A stretch of 64,000 nt of DNA from Roseivivax sediminis (GTDB lineage: Bacteria; Pseudomonadota; Alphaproteobacteria; Rhodobacterales; Rhodobacteraceae): the NCBI RefSeq assembly GCF_900112685.1, contig NZ_FOMS01000004.1, positions 77,025-141,024 on the forward strand, given 5' to 3'. Under the pieces are notes generated by a model. The model was not told the origin of the DNA and ran no database searches. It was given only the letters and a program-made list of their open reading frames with translations. A program made the translations under genes and the position numbers. Of the stretch, positions 8,795-18,270 are shown piece after piece (position 1 is the first letter of the stretch; each line of letters starts with the position of its first letter).

Positions 8795-9141
8795 GGTCGC
8801 TCCCCGTCTCGGATACGATTGTTCGGCCTGGCGGCCGGCGCTCGTATCGGATTACGACGGCGAAACGCTGCCGGATCACACTTGGTTGCAAAAAAATTTC
8901 GGAACCCCTCGACTTTTCGGAACAATACCTTAGGGAGAACCGCTCCGCACGACCTATTGCATAGTTTCCTGGCGCCTGGACAAGGACTTGTGCGCCATTC
9001 GCTCAAGTTTCGGCGCGGCTGTCACAGCAGCGTGAGCGACGAACCGCCGGTTTTCCGATCCCGAGACAGGCATGCCTTCGTCGTTAACCGTTTGCTAACC
9101 ATGCCGCGCGAGGCTGCGCTGCGGGAGTTCGGGACACGGCA
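8795..9141. other. Divergent rpoH-comM intergenic region
   Basis: 347 bases between divergent genes. It contains the RpoE-like promoter for rpoH near the rpoH end, then a more AT-rich patch (8881-8950) with two direct copies of TTTCGGAAC at 8897-8905 and 8915-8923. No small gene with a ribosome site is apparent. I cannot place a convincing promoter for comM. Confidence 0.5.
8849..8878 (-). promoter_or_regulatory. RpoE (ECF)-type promoter of rpoH
   Basis: Read leftward, TGATCC (8878 to 8873), an 18-base spacer and TAATCC (8854 to 8849). This matches the R. sphaeroides RpoE/ChrR promoter form, TGATCC-N18-TA-rich, which drives rpoHII there. The predicted start is about 50 bases before the rpoH ATG. 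Confidence 0.65.
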
Positions 9142-10659
9142 ATGGTCGCACATGCCTACACGGTAGCGTTCGAGGGTGTCGATGCGCGCGTCGTCGAGGT
9201 GCAGTGCGCCGTGACGGCGGGCCTGCCGGGCTTTTCCATCGTCGGGCTGCCCGACAAGGCGGTCAGCGAGGCGCGCGACCGGGTGCGCACGGCGCTGACC
9301 TCCATGTCGATCGCCCTGCCGTCCAAGCGCATCACGGTGAACCTCTCGCCCGCCGATCTGCCCAAGGAGGGATCGCATTTCGACCTGCCGATCGCTCTCG
9401 GCCTGCTGGCCGCACTCGAGATCCTGCCGCGCGACGCGGTCGCGGGCACCCTGGCGCTGGGAGAACTGTCACTCGACGGCGAGCTGGTGCCGGTAATCGG
9501 CGCCCTGCCCGCGGCGATGGCGGCGGCGGAGGACGACCGGTCTTTGCTCTGTCCCCGCGCTTCGGGGGCAGAAGCCGCCTGGGTCGACGCCTGCACGGTC
9601 CTCGGCGCGGCGACGCTGATGGACGTGGTCAACCACTTCTCGGGGCGCGCGGTGCTCGAACCCTGTGCCGCCGGAGAGGTCGTGCCCGACGCGGCGGCGC
9701 GCGACATGCGCGACGTGAAGGGCCAGGAGACCGCCAAGCGCGCGCTGGAGATCGCGGCGGCCGGGCGTCACCACTTGATGATGGTCGGCGCTCCGGGGTC
9801 GGGCAAGTCGATGCTGGCGGCCCGCATGCCGGGCATCCTGCCGCCGCTCGCCCCCGTCGAGGCGCTGGAGACCTCGATGATCCACTCGCTCGCCGGGCTC
9901 CTCGACGAGGGCGGCATTTCGCGCGCCCGGCCCTTTCGGGAGCCGCACCACACTGCCAGCCAAGCGGCGATCATCGGCGGCGGGCGCAACGCCAAGCCCG
10001 GAGAGATCAGCCTTGCCCATAACGGCGTGCTGTTCATGGACGAGTTCCCCGAGTTCCCCCGCCAGGTGCTGGAAACGCTGCGCCAACCGATCGAGACCGG
10101 CGAGGTGATGATCGCCCGCGCCAACGCGCATATCCGCTATCCCTGCCGCTTCCTGCTGGTCGCGGCGGCGAACCCCTGCAAATGCGGCTATCTCGCCGAG
10201 GCCGCGCAGGCCTGTTCGCGCGCGCCGGGTTGCGGCGAGGATTACCTCGGTCGCATCTCCGGACCGCTGATGGACCGCTTCGATCTGCGTATCGAGGTAC
10301 CCCCCGTCGCCTACGCCGATCTCGAATTGCCCGCCTCGGGCGACAGCTCGGCCGAGGTCGCCGGCCGGGTCGCCGCGGCCCGGCAACGGCAGGCCGAGCG
10401 GTTCGGCGCCCATCCCGGAATCCGCACCAATGCCGACGCGCAGGGCGGCGCGCTGGAGGAGATCGCGGCGCTCGACGGCGAAAGCCGCGATCTCATGGGC
10501 CGCGCCGCCGACCGCTTCAAGCTGTCGGCGCGCGGCTATCACCGGGTGCTGCGGGTGGCGCGCACCATCGCCGATCTCGACGGCAGCGCGGCCGTGGCGC
10601 GCCCGCACGTGGCCGAGGCGCTCGCCTATCGGTTGGTGTCGAGTTCCAGGGAGGCCTGA
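9142..10659 (+). CDS. comM: YifB/ComM family AAA+ ATPase (Mg-chelatase-like)
   Basis: The 505-residue protein has the family order: an N-terminal Lon-protease-like S5 fold (residues 1-170, with VGLPDKAVSEARDRVR and NLSPADLPKEGS), a Mg-chelatase AAA+ core with Walker A GAPGSGKS at residues 216-223 and a Walker B VLFMDEF, the CKCGY...C cysteine cluster, and a C-terminal lid domain. ComM is a hexameric helicase that promotes branch migration during natural transformation in Vibrio and Acinetobacter; whether this organism is competent is unknown. Its last 34 bases overlap the end of a convergent hydrolase gene. Confidence 0.94.
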   Translation: MVAHAYTVAFEGVDARVVEVQCAVTAGLPGFSIVGLPDKAVSEARDRVRTALTSMSIALPSKRITVNLSPADLPKEGSHFDLPIALGLLAALEILPRDAVAGTLALGELSLDGELVPVIGALPAAMAAAEDDRSLLCPRASGAEAAWVDACTVLGAATLMDVVNHFSGRAVLEPCAAGEVVPDAAARDMRDVKGQETAKRALEIAAAGRHHLMMVGAPGSGKSMLAARMPGILPPLAPVEALETSMIHSLAGLLDEGGISRARPFREPHHTASQAAIIGGGRNAKPGEISLAHNGVLFMDEFPEFPRQVLETLRQPIETGEVMIARANAHIRYPCRFLLVAAANPCKCGYLAEAAQACSRAPGCGEDYLGRISGPLMDRFDLRIEVPPVAYADLELPASGDSSAEVAGRVAAARQRQAERFGAHPGIRTNADAQGGALEEIAALDGESRDLMGRAADRFKLSARGYHRVLRVARTIADLDGSAAVARPHVAEALAYRLVSSSREA

Positions 10660-11525
10660 ACGAAGCGCGCGGTGCTCTCGAGGCTCGCCCGCGCCTCCGG
10701 AAGCCAGCCATCGAGGATCTGCCAGACATGCGGCACGTCCGGCACCACCTCCTCCGTGACCTCGGCGCCGAAGCCGCGCAGACGCTCGGCCATGCGGCGC
10801 GAATCGTCACGCAGGATCTCCGCCTCGCCGTATTGCAGCAGGACCGGCGGGCAGCCGGGAAACTCGGCGTAAAGCGGCGAGGCGCGCGGATCGGTGCGGC
10901 TGTGGCGGCCGAGATAGAGCTCGATCACCTCCTCCATCTTCTCCACCGGCAGGATCGCGTCGATGTCGCGGTTCGCGGTCAGGCTCTCCCCGGTCATGGC
11001 AAGATCGGTCCAGGGCGAGAAGGCGAAGGCGGCGCGCGGCGGCGTGCCGCGGCGGCAGAGCGCCGACAGAAGCGCAAGCGCCAGCCCGCCGCCGGCACTG
11101 TCGCCACCGATCACGACATCCTCGGCTGAGTAACCCAGGCCGTGCAGGGACCGCCAGGCGCGTTCTGCGTCCTCGTAGGCGGCGGGGAACGGGTGATCGG
11201 GGGCGAGCCGGTAGCGCGGGGCGCAGACCTCCACGCCGGTGAGCCGCGACAATTGACCGAGCGGGCCGGAATAGCTCCTGGGCGAGCCGGCGACATAGGC
11301 GCCGCCGTGGAAATAGAGGATCGCGCGGCCCGGCACGGTAGGGCCCGCGCTGATCCAGGTCAGGCCGTCGGGTCGGCGGAAGCGGCGCAGAAAGGGCGGG
11401 CGCCGCAGCAGCAGATTGGCCCGCCCGACATCCTGGGCAAAGTCCCCGGGATTCGCGATACGGGCGAGCCAGGGTTTGACCAAGGCCCGCATGTGCCGTG
11501 CCAACAGCTTGGCCTGCCAGCTCAT
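10626..11525 (-). CDS. Alpha/beta hydrolase, hormone-sensitive-lipase family
   Basis: The 299-residue protein carries the HSL-family oxyanion motif HGG ([11 protein letters not shown]), the nucleophile elbow GDSAGGG, and a C-terminal DVPHVW with the catalytic His. The expected reaction is hydrolysis of short or medium acyl esters; the substrate is unknown. No signal peptide is evident, so it is probably cytoplasmic. The ATG overlaps the gshB stop as ATGA, which places it second in a gshB operon. Its 3' end runs 34 bases into the convergent comM gene. Confidence 0.88.
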   Translation of the reverse strand: MSWQAKLLARHMRALVKPWLARIANPGDFAQDVGRANLLLRRPPFLRRFRRPDGLTWISAGPTVPGRAILYFHGGAYVAGSPRSYSGPLGQLSRLTGVEVCAPRYRLAPDHPFPAAYEDAERAWRSLHGLGYSAEDVVIGGDSAGGGLALALLSALCRRGTPPRAAFAFSPWTDLAMTGESLTANRDIDAILPVEKMEEVIELYLGRHSRTDPRASPLYAEFPGCPPVLLQYGEAEILRDDSRRMAERLRGFGAEVTEEVVPDVPHVWQILDGWLPEARASLESTARFVQASLELDTNR

Positions 11526-12460
11526 TTCTGCCGCTTCGCCTCGATCGCCTCCCAGACCTGACCGGCAACATTCGCGTTGTCGAAGCGTTCGAGTTCCTGC
11601 AGCCCGGTCGGCGAGGTCACGTTGATCTCGGTCAGCCAGTCGCCGATGACATCGATCCCCACGAAGATCTGCCCCTTCTCGCGGAGCACCGGCCCGATGG
11701 CGGCGCAGATCTCGCGGTCCCGCGCGGTCAGTTCCGCCTTTTCCGCCCGCCCGCCGACATGCATGTTGGAGCGCACCTCGCCCTCGGCGGGCACCCGGTT
11801 GATGGCGCCCGCGGGCGCCCCGTCGACGAGGATGATGCGCTTGTCGCCGCGGGTGACCGCCGGCAGGAATTTCTGCACGATCAGCGGCTCGCGCGAGAAG
11901 CCGGTGAACATCTCGTGCAGCGACGACAGGTTGCGATCCTCGGCGCCGAGCTTGAAGATACCCGCGCCGCCATTGCCGTAGAGCGGCTTGAGAATGACAT
12001 CGCCATGACGGTCGCGGAACGCCTTCAGCGTGGCCAGATCGCGGGCGATGGCCGTCGGCGGGGTCAGTTCGGGAAAGTTGAGGACCAGCAGCTTTTCCGG
12101 CGAATTACGCACCCAGAACGGGTCGTTCACCACCAGTGTGCCCGGCCCCAGCCGCTCCAGCAGGTGCGTGGTGGTGATGTAGTGCATGTCGAACGGCGGA
12201 TCCTGACGCAGCCAGACCACGTCGAAATCGGCCAGGTCGACATGCTGCATCTCGCCCAGCTCCGCCGGGTCGCCAGCGGTGCGGCGCACGCGCATCGACT
12301 GGCCGCGCGCGGTGATGCGCCCTTCTTCGTAGGCGAGGTGATCGGGCGTGTAGTAGAACAGCTCGTGCCCGCGCGCCTGCGCTTCCTCGGCAAGGCGGAA
12401 CGTGCTGTCGGCGTCGATGTCGACGGACCCGACGGGATCCATCTGGAAAGCGATCTTCAT
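11522..12460 (-). CDS. gshB: Glutathione synthetase
   Basis: A 312-residue ATP-grasp enzyme joining gamma-glutamylcysteine and glycine. Visible landmarks are the N-terminal [19 protein letters not shown], the ATP-grasp loop [25 protein letters not shown] and the C-terminal [17 protein letters not shown] metal/phosphate site. The length matches the E. coli enzyme. I start at MKIAF (12460); an upstream in-frame start adds only a poorly conserved tail. It lies 78 bases after yraN, and the downstream hydrolase overlaps by four bases. The rsmI-yraN-gshB order is common in alphaproteobacteria. Confidence 0.96.
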   Translation of the reverse strand: MKIAFQMDPVGSVDIDADSTFRLAEEAQARGHELFYYTPDHLAYEEGRITARGQSMRVRRTAGDPAELGEMQHVDLADFDVVWLRQDPPFDMHYITTTHLLERLGPGTLVVNDPFWVRNSPEKLLVLNFPELTPPTAIARDLATLKAFRDRHGDVILKPLYGNGGAGIFKLGAEDRNLSSLHEMFTGFSREPLIVQKFLPAVTRGDKRIILVDGAPAGAINRVPAEGEVRSNMHVGGRAEKAELTARDREICAAIGPVLREKGQIFVGIDVIGDWLTEINVTSPTGLQELERFDNANVAGQVWEAIEAKRQK

Positions 12461-12538
12461 GGCGCACCTCGAGGCAATTGGCCCGCGCATAGATGGGCCA
12501 GCCGGCGGCCCGAGGCAATGGCCGCGCCTGCCTCGCCG

Positions 12539-12916
12539 TCAGGCAGAGCCGAATGCGTTCTCGATCACCCGGACCTGGCCGTGGGCATCGACCAGCGCCA
12601 CGTCGAACCGGATGTCGGTGAGAGAGCCGCGCGGCTCCCCGGCGCAGAATTCCTCGGCCGAAGCGCAGAGCCGGTCCATCTGTCGCCGCGAAAGCCGTTC
12701 GGCGGCACGCGCGAAACTGCGGCTTTTCTTGACCTCCACGAAGATCAGCCCGTCGCCGTCGCGGGCAATCAGGTCGACCTCCCCGCCCCGGCCGCGCCAG
12801 CGATGCCGGGCCACGGGATAGCCACGACGCTCGTAATCCTGGGCGATGCGCAGTTCCGCCGCGCGGCCGGCTTCATGGGTCGTCGCCCTGCGCGTCGCTC
12901 TCTCCGTCTGTTGCAT
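12539..12916 (-). CDS. YraN family protein (UPF0102), predicted nuclease fold
   Basis: A 125-residue protein of the YraN family, a Holliday-junction-resolvase-like restriction endonuclease fold. The signature GEVDLIARD...IFVEVKK is intact, giving candidate catalytic residues Asp48, Glu61 and Lys63. Its biochemical role is not established. The ATG at 12916 lies inside rsmI, giving a 44-base overlap; a GTG one codon upstream is an alternative. The overlap makes translation from the rsmI message likely. Confidence 0.9.
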   Translation of the reverse strand: MQQTERATRRATTHEAGRAAELRIAQDYERRGYPVARHRWRGRGGEVDLIARDGDGLIFVEVKKSRSFARAAERLSRRQMDRLCASAEEFCAGEPRGSLTDIRFDVALVDAHGQVRVIENAFGSA

Positions 12917-13769
12917 CACGCTTCCACTTCATCGCCTTCTGATACACCGGGCGGCGCGAGACGCCGAACGTGGAGGAGACGTGATCCGCCGCATCCCGCA
13001 CCGACATCGTTTCCAGCGCCGCCGCCAGTTCCCGGTCTACGTCCTCTTCCCTAACGTTCCCTGAATCGCCGCGCGCCACCAGCAACACGACCTCGCCCTT
13101 GGGCGACACGTCGGCATAGGTCTCGGCCAGGTCCGCAAGCGTGCCGCGGCGCACCTCCTCGAACCGCTTGGTCAGCTCCCGCGCCACGACCGCGCGGCGC
13201 GCGGCGCCCAGCCGCGTCGCCGCCGCCGCCAGCGTCGCGCCGATGCGCCGGGGCGATTCGTAGAGGACCAGCGTCGCCGGGACCGCCGCCAGCTCGTCCA
13301 GCGCCCGGTCGCGGGCGCCCTTCTGGTTCGGGAGGAACCCGGCAAAGAGGAACCGGTCGCTCGCCAGCCCCGACAGCGTCAGCGCGGCGACGGCGGCCGA
13401 GGCCCCGGGCGCGGCGGTCACCGGGTGCCCGGCCTCCTGTGCTGCGCGCACGAGGTCGAAACCTGGATCGGAAACCAGCGGCGTGCCCGCCTCGGAGCAA
13501 TAGGCGACGCTTTTCCCGGCCGCCAGCTCGGCCAGAAGGCGCGGGCGCATCTTCGCGCCGTTGTGGTCGTGATAGGCGAGGCAAGGCCGGTCGCCGAGCG
13601 AAATGCCGTGGATTTCCATCAGCCTGCGCAGCGCTCGCGTGTCCTCTGCCGCCAGCACGTCGGCGGTGCCCAGCACGTCGAGGGCGCGCAGCGTGATGTC
13701 GCGGGCGTTGCCGATGGGGGTCGAGACCAGCGTCAGCCCGGGCGCCGCGCCGCCATTCTTCGGATTCAT
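12873..13769 (-). CDS. rsmI: 16S rRNA (cytidine-1402-2'-O)-methyltransferase
   Basis: This 298-residue SAM-dependent enzyme of the tetrapyrrole-methylase fold adds the 2'-O-methyl group of m4Cm1402 in the ribosomal P site. The N-terminal VSTPIGNARDITLRAL is characteristic, followed by AEDTRALRRLM, YCSEAGTPLVSDPG and PGASAAVAAL. The last 60 residues form an extra helical tail with a VRDAADHVSSTFGVS HTH-like stretch. The ATG at 13769 follows AGGGGACC. It is divergent from the LpoA-like gene across 128 bases and leads the yraN-gshB run. Confidence 0.95.
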   Translation of the reverse strand: MNPKNGGAAPGLTLVSTPIGNARDITLRALDVLGTADVLAAEDTRALRRLMEIHGISLGDRPCLAYHDHNGAKMRPRLLAELAAGKSVAYCSEAGTPLVSDPGFDLVRAAQEAGHPVTAAPGASAAVAALTLSGLASDRFLFAGFLPNQKGARDRALDELAAVPATLVLYESPRRIGATLAAAATRLGAARRAVVARELTKRFEEVRRGTLADLAETYADVSPKGEVVLLVARGDSGNVREEDVDRELAAALETMSVRDAADHVSSTFGVSRRPVYQKAMKWKRDATDGESDAQGDDP

Positions 13770-13897
13770 GGTTGGAGAGGTCCCCTGCCTGCACTACACT
13801 CCGCGTCAAAACCGCGCGGTGTCGGCGGCCCCTTACATCCAGTACCGCACCGGACAGAACGCCACGAGAAAACCGAGATCGAGGGAGCCCTCCACAC

Positions 13898-15067
13898 ATG
13901 ATCGCCCGTTTCGCCCCCGCCCGCAAGGCATGCCGCCGGGTGGCCGCCGCGCTCGCCTTGACGGCGCTCGCTGCCTGCGACGCCGCCCTTCTGCCCTCCA
14001 GCGGCCCCGGCCTGCGCTCCGGTGAGCCGGTTCCGGTCGCGCTCCTGCTGCCGCAATCGGATGCCAGTGCCGGCCCGCTGGCCCGCAACCTCGAGAATGC
14101 CGCCCGGCTCGCCATGGCCGACCTCGACGGGGTAGAGATCGACCTGCGCGTCTACGACACCGGCGGCAATGCGCAGACCGCCGCGCAGCAGGCCCAGCGC
14201 GCGGTCGACGAGGGCGCTGGCATCATCCTCGGCCCGCTGCGCAGCGACGCGGCCAACGCCGCCGCGGTGCAGGTCGCCGACGAGGGCGTGAACGTGCTGG
14301 CCTTCTCCAACAACACCCAGGTCGCCGGCGGCAACCTCTTCCTGCTCGGCGCGACGTTCGAGAACAGCGCCAACCGCGTGGTCTCCTACGCCGCCGACCA
14401 GGGCACTGACGATCTGGCGGTGCTCTACACAAACAACGTGCCCGGCCAGGTCGGGCGCAACGCGGTGCAATCGGCGGCGGCCCGCAACGGCGCCCGCGTC
14501 GTCGCCGCCGAGAGCTACGACCTCAACAGCGAGAGCCTCTCCTCCGCCATGGGCCGGGTGCAGCCGCTGGTCGAAAGCGGCCAGGCCGACGGCCTCGTGC
14601 TGACCGACGACTGGCAGGCGGGCCTGTCCGTCGCGCTGCAGCTCGGCCCCGAACAGGGGCTGACACCGTCGGCGGTACAGTACATGGGTATCACGCGCTG
14701 GGACGCACGGCCCGACGGCTTCTCGCTGCCGGGGATCCAGGGCGCCTGGTTCACCATGCCCTCGCAAAGCGCAAGCCAGGCGTTCGAAAGCCGCTACCAG
14801 GCCGCCTATGGCAGCGCGCCGGCGCCGCTTGCCGGGCTCGCCTTCGACGGCATCGCGGCGATCGGTGCGCTCGCGGGAGGCGGACGATCCGATGCACTTT
14901 CGGCGCGCTCGCTGACCCAGAACTCTGGCTTCCAGGGCGCCACCGGTGTATTCCGCCTGCGGTCCGACGGCACGAACGAACGCGGCCTGGCCGTGGCAAC
15001 CGTGCGCAACCAGCAGGTGGTGATCCTTGACCCAGCCCCACGCGGCTTCGGCGGCGCCGGTTTCTGA
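13898..15067 (+). CDS. LpoA-like penicillin-binding protein activator lipoprotein
   Basis: A 389-residue lipoprotein precursor: basic N-terminus, hydrophobic core and lipobox LAAC, giving Cys27-type acylation. The mature part has the type I periplasmic-binding fold (VALLLPQSDASAGPLARNLENAARLA, LGPLRSDAANAAA, AFSNNTQVAGGN) found in LpoA/YraM, the outer-membrane activator of PBP1a. Compared with E. coli LpoA, the N-terminal TPR-like half is missing, as is usual in alphaproteobacteria. Activation of a PBP here is family inference. The ATG at 13898 follows GAGGGAG. glnD starts within its final 41 bases. Confidence 0.85.
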   Translation: MIARFAPARKACRRVAAALALTALAACDAALLPSSGPGLRSGEPVPVALLLPQSDASAGPLARNLENAARLAMADLDGVEIDLRVYDTGGNAQTAAQQAQRAVDEGAGIILGPLRSDAANAAAVQVADEGVNVLAFSNNTQVAGGNLFLLGATFENSANRVVSYAADQGTDDLAVLYTNNVPGQVGRNAVQSAAARNGARVVAAESYDLNSESLSSAMGRVQPLVESGQADGLVLTDDWQAGLSVALQLGPEQGLTPSAVQYMGITRWDARPDGFSLPGIQGAWFTMPSQSASQAFESRYQAAYGSAPAPLAGLAFDGIAAIGALAGGGRSDALSARSLTQNSGFQGATGVFRLRSDGTNERGLAVATVRNQQVVILDPAPRGFGGAGF

Positions 15068-17843
15068 ACCGGCCCCCGCGCCCCAGACGCAGAGTCCGCC
15101 GCCCGTCCTCATCGCCCCGGCCGAGGAGATCTTCGACCGGGACGCCGTGCGGGCGGCGCTGGACGCGGAAATCGGCACGGCCACGGACGAAGCGACCGTG
15201 CGCCGCGCCACCGTCGCCGTCCTGTCGGACGCCCGCGACCGCGGCCGCGCCCGCGTGGCGGAGGCCTTCCGCGAAAACCCCGTCGCGTCGAACCCCACCA
15301 CCCGCGCCTATTCCTGGATCACGGACGGGCTGGTCACGCTCGCCTGGGAGGTCGCCACCGAGCGCCTGCACCGCCGCCCCAACCCGACGGAGGGGGAGCG
15401 CATCGCGGTCCTCGGCGTCGGCGGCTACGGCCGTGGCGAGATGGCGCCGCATTCCGACGTCGACCTGCTGTTCCTCACTCCCTGGAAGATCACCCCCTGG
15501 GCCGAGAGCGTCATCGAATCGATGCTCTACATTCTGTGGGATCTGAAGCTGAAGGTCGGCCACGCCTCGCGCACGGTGAAGGATTGCCTGCGCCTCGGGG
15601 CGGAGGATTTCACCATCCGCACCGCGATGCTGGAGCATCGCTACCTCACTGGCCACGCGCCGCTCGCCGACGAGCTGGAGGCGCAGCTCTGGTCCGAGCT
15701 CTTCCAGGGCAGCGAGCGCGAATTCGTCGCCGCCAAGCTGGAGGAGCGCGACGCCCGCCACGAGAAGCAGGGCAACAAGCGCTACCTGGTCGAGCCCAAC
15801 GTGAAGGAGGGCAAGGGAGGCCTGCGCGACCTGCAATCGCTGTTCTGGATCACCAAGTACGTCTACCGGACCGACGACACCGCCGAACTTGTGAAGCTCG
15901 GCGTGTTCCGGCCCGACGAGCACGCGACCTTCATCAAGGCGCAGTCGTTCCTCTGGGCCGTGCGCAGCCACCTGCACCTGATCGCCGGCCGCGCGATGGA
16001 GCAGTTGACCTTCGATCTGCAGGTCGAGGTCGCCGCCGCCATGGGCTTCAAGGACCGCGGCGGGCGCCGGGCGGTCGAGGTCTTCATGCAGACCTATTTC
16101 CGCCACGCCACGGCGGTCGGTGATCTCACCCGGATCGTCCTGACGTCGCTCGAGGCGCAGCATTCCAAGGCGCCGCCGCTGCTGGCGCGGGTCTTCCGCC
16201 GCACGCCCAAAGTCGCCGACGGCTACGTGGTCGAGAACAACCGGCTGATCTTCTCGGACGCGAACACTTTCCTGTCGGACAAGCTGAACCTCCTGCGCAT
16301 CTACGAGGAGGCGCTGCGCACCGGGCTGCTGATCCATCCCGACGCGATGCGGCTGATCAAGGCGAACCTGCACCTCATCGACACGGAGATGCGCGCCTCG
16401 ACGGAGGCGCAGCGGATCTTCCTCGACCTGCTGCTGGAGCACGGCAACCCCGACCGCGCGCTTCGGCGGATGAACGAGCTTGGCGTGCTCGCCGCCTTCA
16501 TCCCCGAATTCGAACCCATCGTCGCGATGATGCAGTTCAACATGTATCACAGCTACACGGTGGATGAGCACACCATCCAGTGTATCTGGCACCTGCACGA
16601 GATCGAGGAACACAAGCTGGTCGAGGAGCTGCCGGTCGCCACCTCGATCCTAGAGGAGGGCGTGAACCGCCGCGTGCTCTACGTGGCGCTCCTCCTCCAT
16701 GACATCGGCAAGGGCCGGGACGAGGACCATTCGGTGGTGGGCGCGAAGATCGCCCGCAAGGTGACTCCCAGGCTCGGCCTGCCGAAGGAGGAATGCGCCA
16801 CCGTCGAATGGCTGGTGCGCCACCACCTTCTGATGTCGGACATGGCGCAGAAGCGCGACATCGCCGATCCGCGCACCGTGCGCGACTTCGCCAAGGCGGT
16901 ACAGACGCGGGAGCGGCTGGACCTTCTGTTGCTGCTCACCGTGTGCGACATCCGCGGCGTCGGGCCCGGGACCTGGAACAACTGGAAGGCGGCGCTTCTT
17001 CGCGCGCTCTACCGCCAGACCCGCCGCGCGCTCGAATCCGGGATGGAGGATCTGAACCGCGAGAACCGCGGGGCGGAGGCCAAGAAGCTCCTCGAGGAGA
17101 AACTTCCGGACTGGAGCGCCGTAGAGGTCGAGACCGAGATCGAGCGGCATTACGACCCCTACTGGCAGGGCCTGCACGTCACCGCGCACTTGGTCTTCGC
17201 GGACCTTCTGCGCGGCATCTCCACCGACGAGATCCGCATCGACATCCACCCCGACGAGGACCGCGATGCCACCCGCGTCTGCTTTGCCCTCGTCGATCAT
17301 CCCGGCATTTTCTCGCGCCTCGCCGGGGCGCTGGCGCTGGTCGGCGCGGACGTGGTGGACGCAAGAACCTACACGACGAAGGACGGATTTGCGACGGCGG
17401 CGTTCTGGATTCAGGACGGCGACGGTAGCCCTTACGAGTCCTCGCGCCTGCCGCGTCTGCGCGAGACGATCCGCAAGACGCTGATGGGCGAGGTCGTTGC
17501 CCGCGAGGCGATGGAGCCCAGGGACAAGATCAAGAAGCGCGAACGCGCCTTCCGCGTGCCGACCTCGATCACCTTCGACAACGACGGCTCGGAGATCTAT
17601 ACGATCATCGAGGTCGACACCCGCGACCGCCCCGGCTTGCTGCACGACCTGACCCGCACGCTCGCCGCCCAGAACATCTACATCGCCAGCGCGGTCATCG
17701 CGACCTACGGCGAACAGGTGGTGGACAGCTTCTACGTCAAGGACATGTTCGGGCTGAAACTGCACTCGGCCCAGAGGCAGAAGGCGCTGGAGCGCAAGCT
17801 GCGCGACGCCATCGCCGCGGGAGTGGAGCGGGCGTACAGCTGA
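15027..17843 (+). CDS. glnD: [Protein-PII] uridylyltransferase / uridylyl-removing enzyme
   Basis: This 938-residue nitrogen sensor adds UMP to PII at low glutamine and removes it at high glutamine. Domains in order are nucleotidyltransferase with GVGGYGRGE...SDVDLLFL from about residue 130, the GlnE-like helical region, an HD phosphohydrolase with LHDIGKG (His558-Asp559), and two C-terminal ACT domains (about 730-810 and 845-925) that sense glutamine. The only reasonable start is TTG at 15027, preceded by AGGTGGTG; the next candidate is a GTG about 40 codons in, so the low-complexity N-terminus is uncertain. It overlaps the upstream lipoprotein gene by 41 bases. Confidence 0.95.
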   Translation: MTQPHAASAAPVSEPAPAPQTQSPPPVLIAPAEEIFDRDAVRAALDAEIGTATDEATVRRATVAVLSDARDRGRARVAEAFRENPVASNPTTRAYSWITDGLVTLAWEVATERLHRRPNPTEGERIAVLGVGGYGRGEMAPHSDVDLLFLTPWKITPWAESVIESMLYILWDLKLKVGHASRTVKDCLRLGAEDFTIRTAMLEHRYLTGHAPLADELEAQLWSELFQGSEREFVAAKLEERDARHEKQGNKRYLVEPNVKEGKGGLRDLQSLFWITKYVYRTDDTAELVKLGVFRPDEHATFIKAQSFLWAVRSHLHLIAGRAMEQLTFDLQVEVAAAMGFKDRGGRRAVEVFMQTYFRHATAVGDLTRIVLTSLEAQHSKAPPLLARVFRRTPKVADGYVVENNRLIFSDANTFLSDKLNLLRIYEEALRTGLLIHPDAMRLIKANLHLIDTEMRASTEAQRIFLDLLLEHGNPDRALRRMNELGVLAAFIPEFEPIVAMMQFNMYHSYTVDEHTIQCIWHLHEIEEHKLVEELPVATSILEEGVNRRVLYVALLLHDIGKGRDEDHSVVGAKIARKVTPRLGLPKEECATVEWLVRHHLLMSDMAQKRDIADPRTVRDFAKAVQTRERLDLLLLLTVCDIRGVGPGTWNNWKAALLRALYRQTRRALESGMEDLNRENRGAEAKKLLEEKLPDWSAVEVETEIERHYDPYWQGLHVTAHLVFADLLRGISTDEIRIDIHPDEDRDATRVCFALVDHPGIFSRLAGALALVGADVVDARTYTTKDGFATAAFWIQDGDGSPYESSRLPRLRETIRKTLMGEVVAREAMEPRDKIKKRERAFRVPTSITFDNDGSEIYTIIEVDTRDRPGLLHDLTRTLAAQNIYIASAVIATYGEQVVDSFYVKDMFGLKLHSAQRQKALERKLRDAIAAGVERAYS

Positions 17844-18270
17844 CATTAAGCATGTCCGGTCGCCCTTCCGAGCCGCGCATCGGCGGGCCGCGGTCCGGCG
17901 ATCCCGACCTCCGAGCGGCAGCGCTTTACGGCAACCACGTCCGCACGACCTCCGGGCGTCGTGCCAAGCCTTACCAAATCGCCGGTCCGGGGAGCGGCCC
18001 GGCGATGCGCGGCGGCCTTCGGCCTAGATTCCGCGCAAGGAACCGTTCGACCGGAGCGGACGCCCCCGGCCACTCTGTCCTCTGAATGTACTAACACGAG
18101 GCACAAGCCGACCTTGGCAGGAAAAACGCCTGGCGCACCCGATCGCCACCACTGCCCCGCACCGCGACATGGTCCCCCCGGATCCGCGAAAGCCCGCCGC
18201 CGATGCGGGTGCGGTCTGGTCCGCCGCGCCGCAAACACCTAACTCGCCCCGCATGTCGAAAGGAAGCTTC
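17844..18270. other. Intergenic region after glnD, no gene seen
   Basis: 427 bases upstream of a small lipoprotein gene. The frames here are low-complexity, rich in Arg/Pro/Gly and without a ribosome site, for example 17852-18085, so I do not call a gene. The only T-poor hairpins are GC-rich and not terminator-like. A promoter for the lipoprotein gene is presumably within it, but I cannot assign it. Confidence 0.4.

Noticed and set aside
8897-8923. Two copies of TTTCGGAAC, possible EcfG (GGAAC) promoter
   Set aside because: No -10 CGTT-like element at 16-17 bases from either GGAAC, so a general-stress promoter is not supported.
14751-16613. Very long open frame on the strand opposite glnD
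   Set aside because: It lies wholly antisense to glnD, whose domains are unmistakable. High GC makes long antisense frames common; no ribosome site, domain or codon signal supports it. The same applies to long frames opposite the M3 peptidase, the ABC ATPase and priA.
17852-18085. 77-codon frame after glnD
   Set aside because: Low-complexity Arg/Gly/Pro sequence with no ribosome site or recognisable family.
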